Assembly: GCA_947575935.1 (NCBI GenBank) | Contig: CANPPM010000202.1 | Coordinates: 1-5,462, forward strand | Source of the DNA: an uncultured Butyricicoccus sp. | GTDB taxonomy: Bacteria; Bacillota; Clostridia; Oscillospirales; Butyricicoccaceae | Direction of reading: 5' to 3' | Length of the DNA: 5,462 nt | Part shown: positions 5,175 through 5,462 of the stretch, piece after piece | Layout of the letters: each line of letters opens with the position of its first letter | Position numbering within the stretch: the first letter of the stretch is position 1 | Program-made: the position numbers and the translations under genes | The notes under the pieces: model-generated | The model's input: the letters and a program-made list of their open reading frames with translations, nothing else | The model's database searches: none | Told to the model about the DNA's origin: nothing

Positions 5175-5462
5175 CCGCCGTGTGTCCAACCTGTGCCGCC
5201 AAAGGCCCTGCAAAACCCGGCCCACATCAGCTGAACCGCCATGAACTGCTCCCAAAAAACGCCAAAAGCGGATAATTTATGCCTCTCCGGCGGAGCGCCG
5301 GAGGCTCTGCCCGCCGCACGCCTCCAAGCGTCTGCAGGGCAGGGCGCCGACCCATGACAGACACCCACTGCGCCGCCGGCCCGCCCCGCGCGGGTTGGCC
5401 GGGGCCGGCCGGCAACGAAACCAAACCAAGGCGCAACGGGGAAAAGCGACAAAACGGCCCCC
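5175..5462. other. GC-rich, palindrome-rich region upstream of ftsZ with no convincing gene
   Basis: Much richer in G and C than the rest of the window, most strongly at 5280-5420. It holds an 8-bp stem with 3-nt loop (5285-5303), a 10-bp palindrome CCCGCGCGGG (5385-5394) and a 6-bp stem GGCCGG/CCGGCC (5397-5410). A minus-strand frame from a TTG at 5452 to 5111, and a plus-strand frame from 5279 that runs off the window, are both rich in Arg, Gly, Ala and Pro and look like GC-driven open frames. The upstream neighbour gene probably lies beyond the window edge. Confidence 0.5.
5285..5303. repeat. Short perfect inverted repeat
   Basis: CTCCGGCG (5285-5292) and CGCCGGAG (5296-5303) are perfect 8-bp complements around a 3-nt loop. 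There is no T run directly after it on either strand, so it is not a standard terminator. It could be a dispersed palindromic element, which cannot be tested from one copy. Confidence 0.6.

Noticed and set aside
5111..5452. Minus-strand open frame of 113 codons upstream of ftsZ
   Set aside because: It starts at a TTG without a proper ribosome site, its first two thirds are Arg/Gly/Ala/Pro-rich as expected from GC-rich non-coding DNA, and its end runs through the A/T tracts and both promoter boxes of ftsZ.
5279..5462. Plus-strand frame from ATG at 5279 running off the window edge
   Set aside because: Open for about 61 codons but of low-complexity Arg/Pro/Gly/Ala composition with no ribosome site; probably a product of high GC. 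It cannot be fully excluded without the sequence beyond 5462.

Overview
The window looks like chromosome of a moderately GC-rich Firmicute, most likely a Clostridia member of the Ruminococcaceae/Oscillospiraceae type. The grounds are strong AGGAGG-type ribosome sites, a clostridial-style FtsZ, a CorA-family protein of the short GMN type, and an exported protein ending in a copper-amine-oxidase-N-like 'stalk' domain. This placement is inferred from protein style; no database search was possible. All four confident genes are on the minus strand. They appear to be separate transcription units with hairpins between them, not one operon.

In the direction of transcription (high to low coordinates), positions about 5140-5462 hold a very GC-rich, palindrome-rich stretch in which I see no convincing gene, followed by three A/T tracts spaced 10 bp apart. 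Next come a sigma-A-like promoter (5108-5136), a leader of about 100 nt with a perfect 16-bp palindrome, and ftsZ (3857-4999, 380 aa, start set by a GGAGG site). A strong hairpin terminator (3748-3784) follows. A short leader then precedes a CorA-type divalent-metal transporter gene (2663-3601). This leader has a near-ideal Shine-Dalgarno (SD) sequence, a possible 12-codon uORF and two mutually exclusive hairpins, one covering the corA ribosome site. A terminator (2555-2601) separates corA from a tRNA-dihydrouridine synthase gene (1490-2458). After a 328-bp gap with several small hairpins and a G8 tract comes an exported protein of 363 aa (70-1161), with two copies of a beta-rich domain and the stalk domain. 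It ends at a 15-bp perfect stem terminator (29-62).

The genes cover cell division (FtsZ), Mg2+/divalent metal homeostasis (CorA), tRNA modification (Dus) and a cell-surface protein of unknown function. No shared pathway is evident. I found no mobile element, CRISPR array, tRNA, rRNA, phage gene or defence system, and nothing that amounts to a new multi-gene system. The points most worth a second look are the corA leader, the ftsZ promoter/leader architecture, the unusual FtsZ C-terminus and the internally duplicated exported protein.
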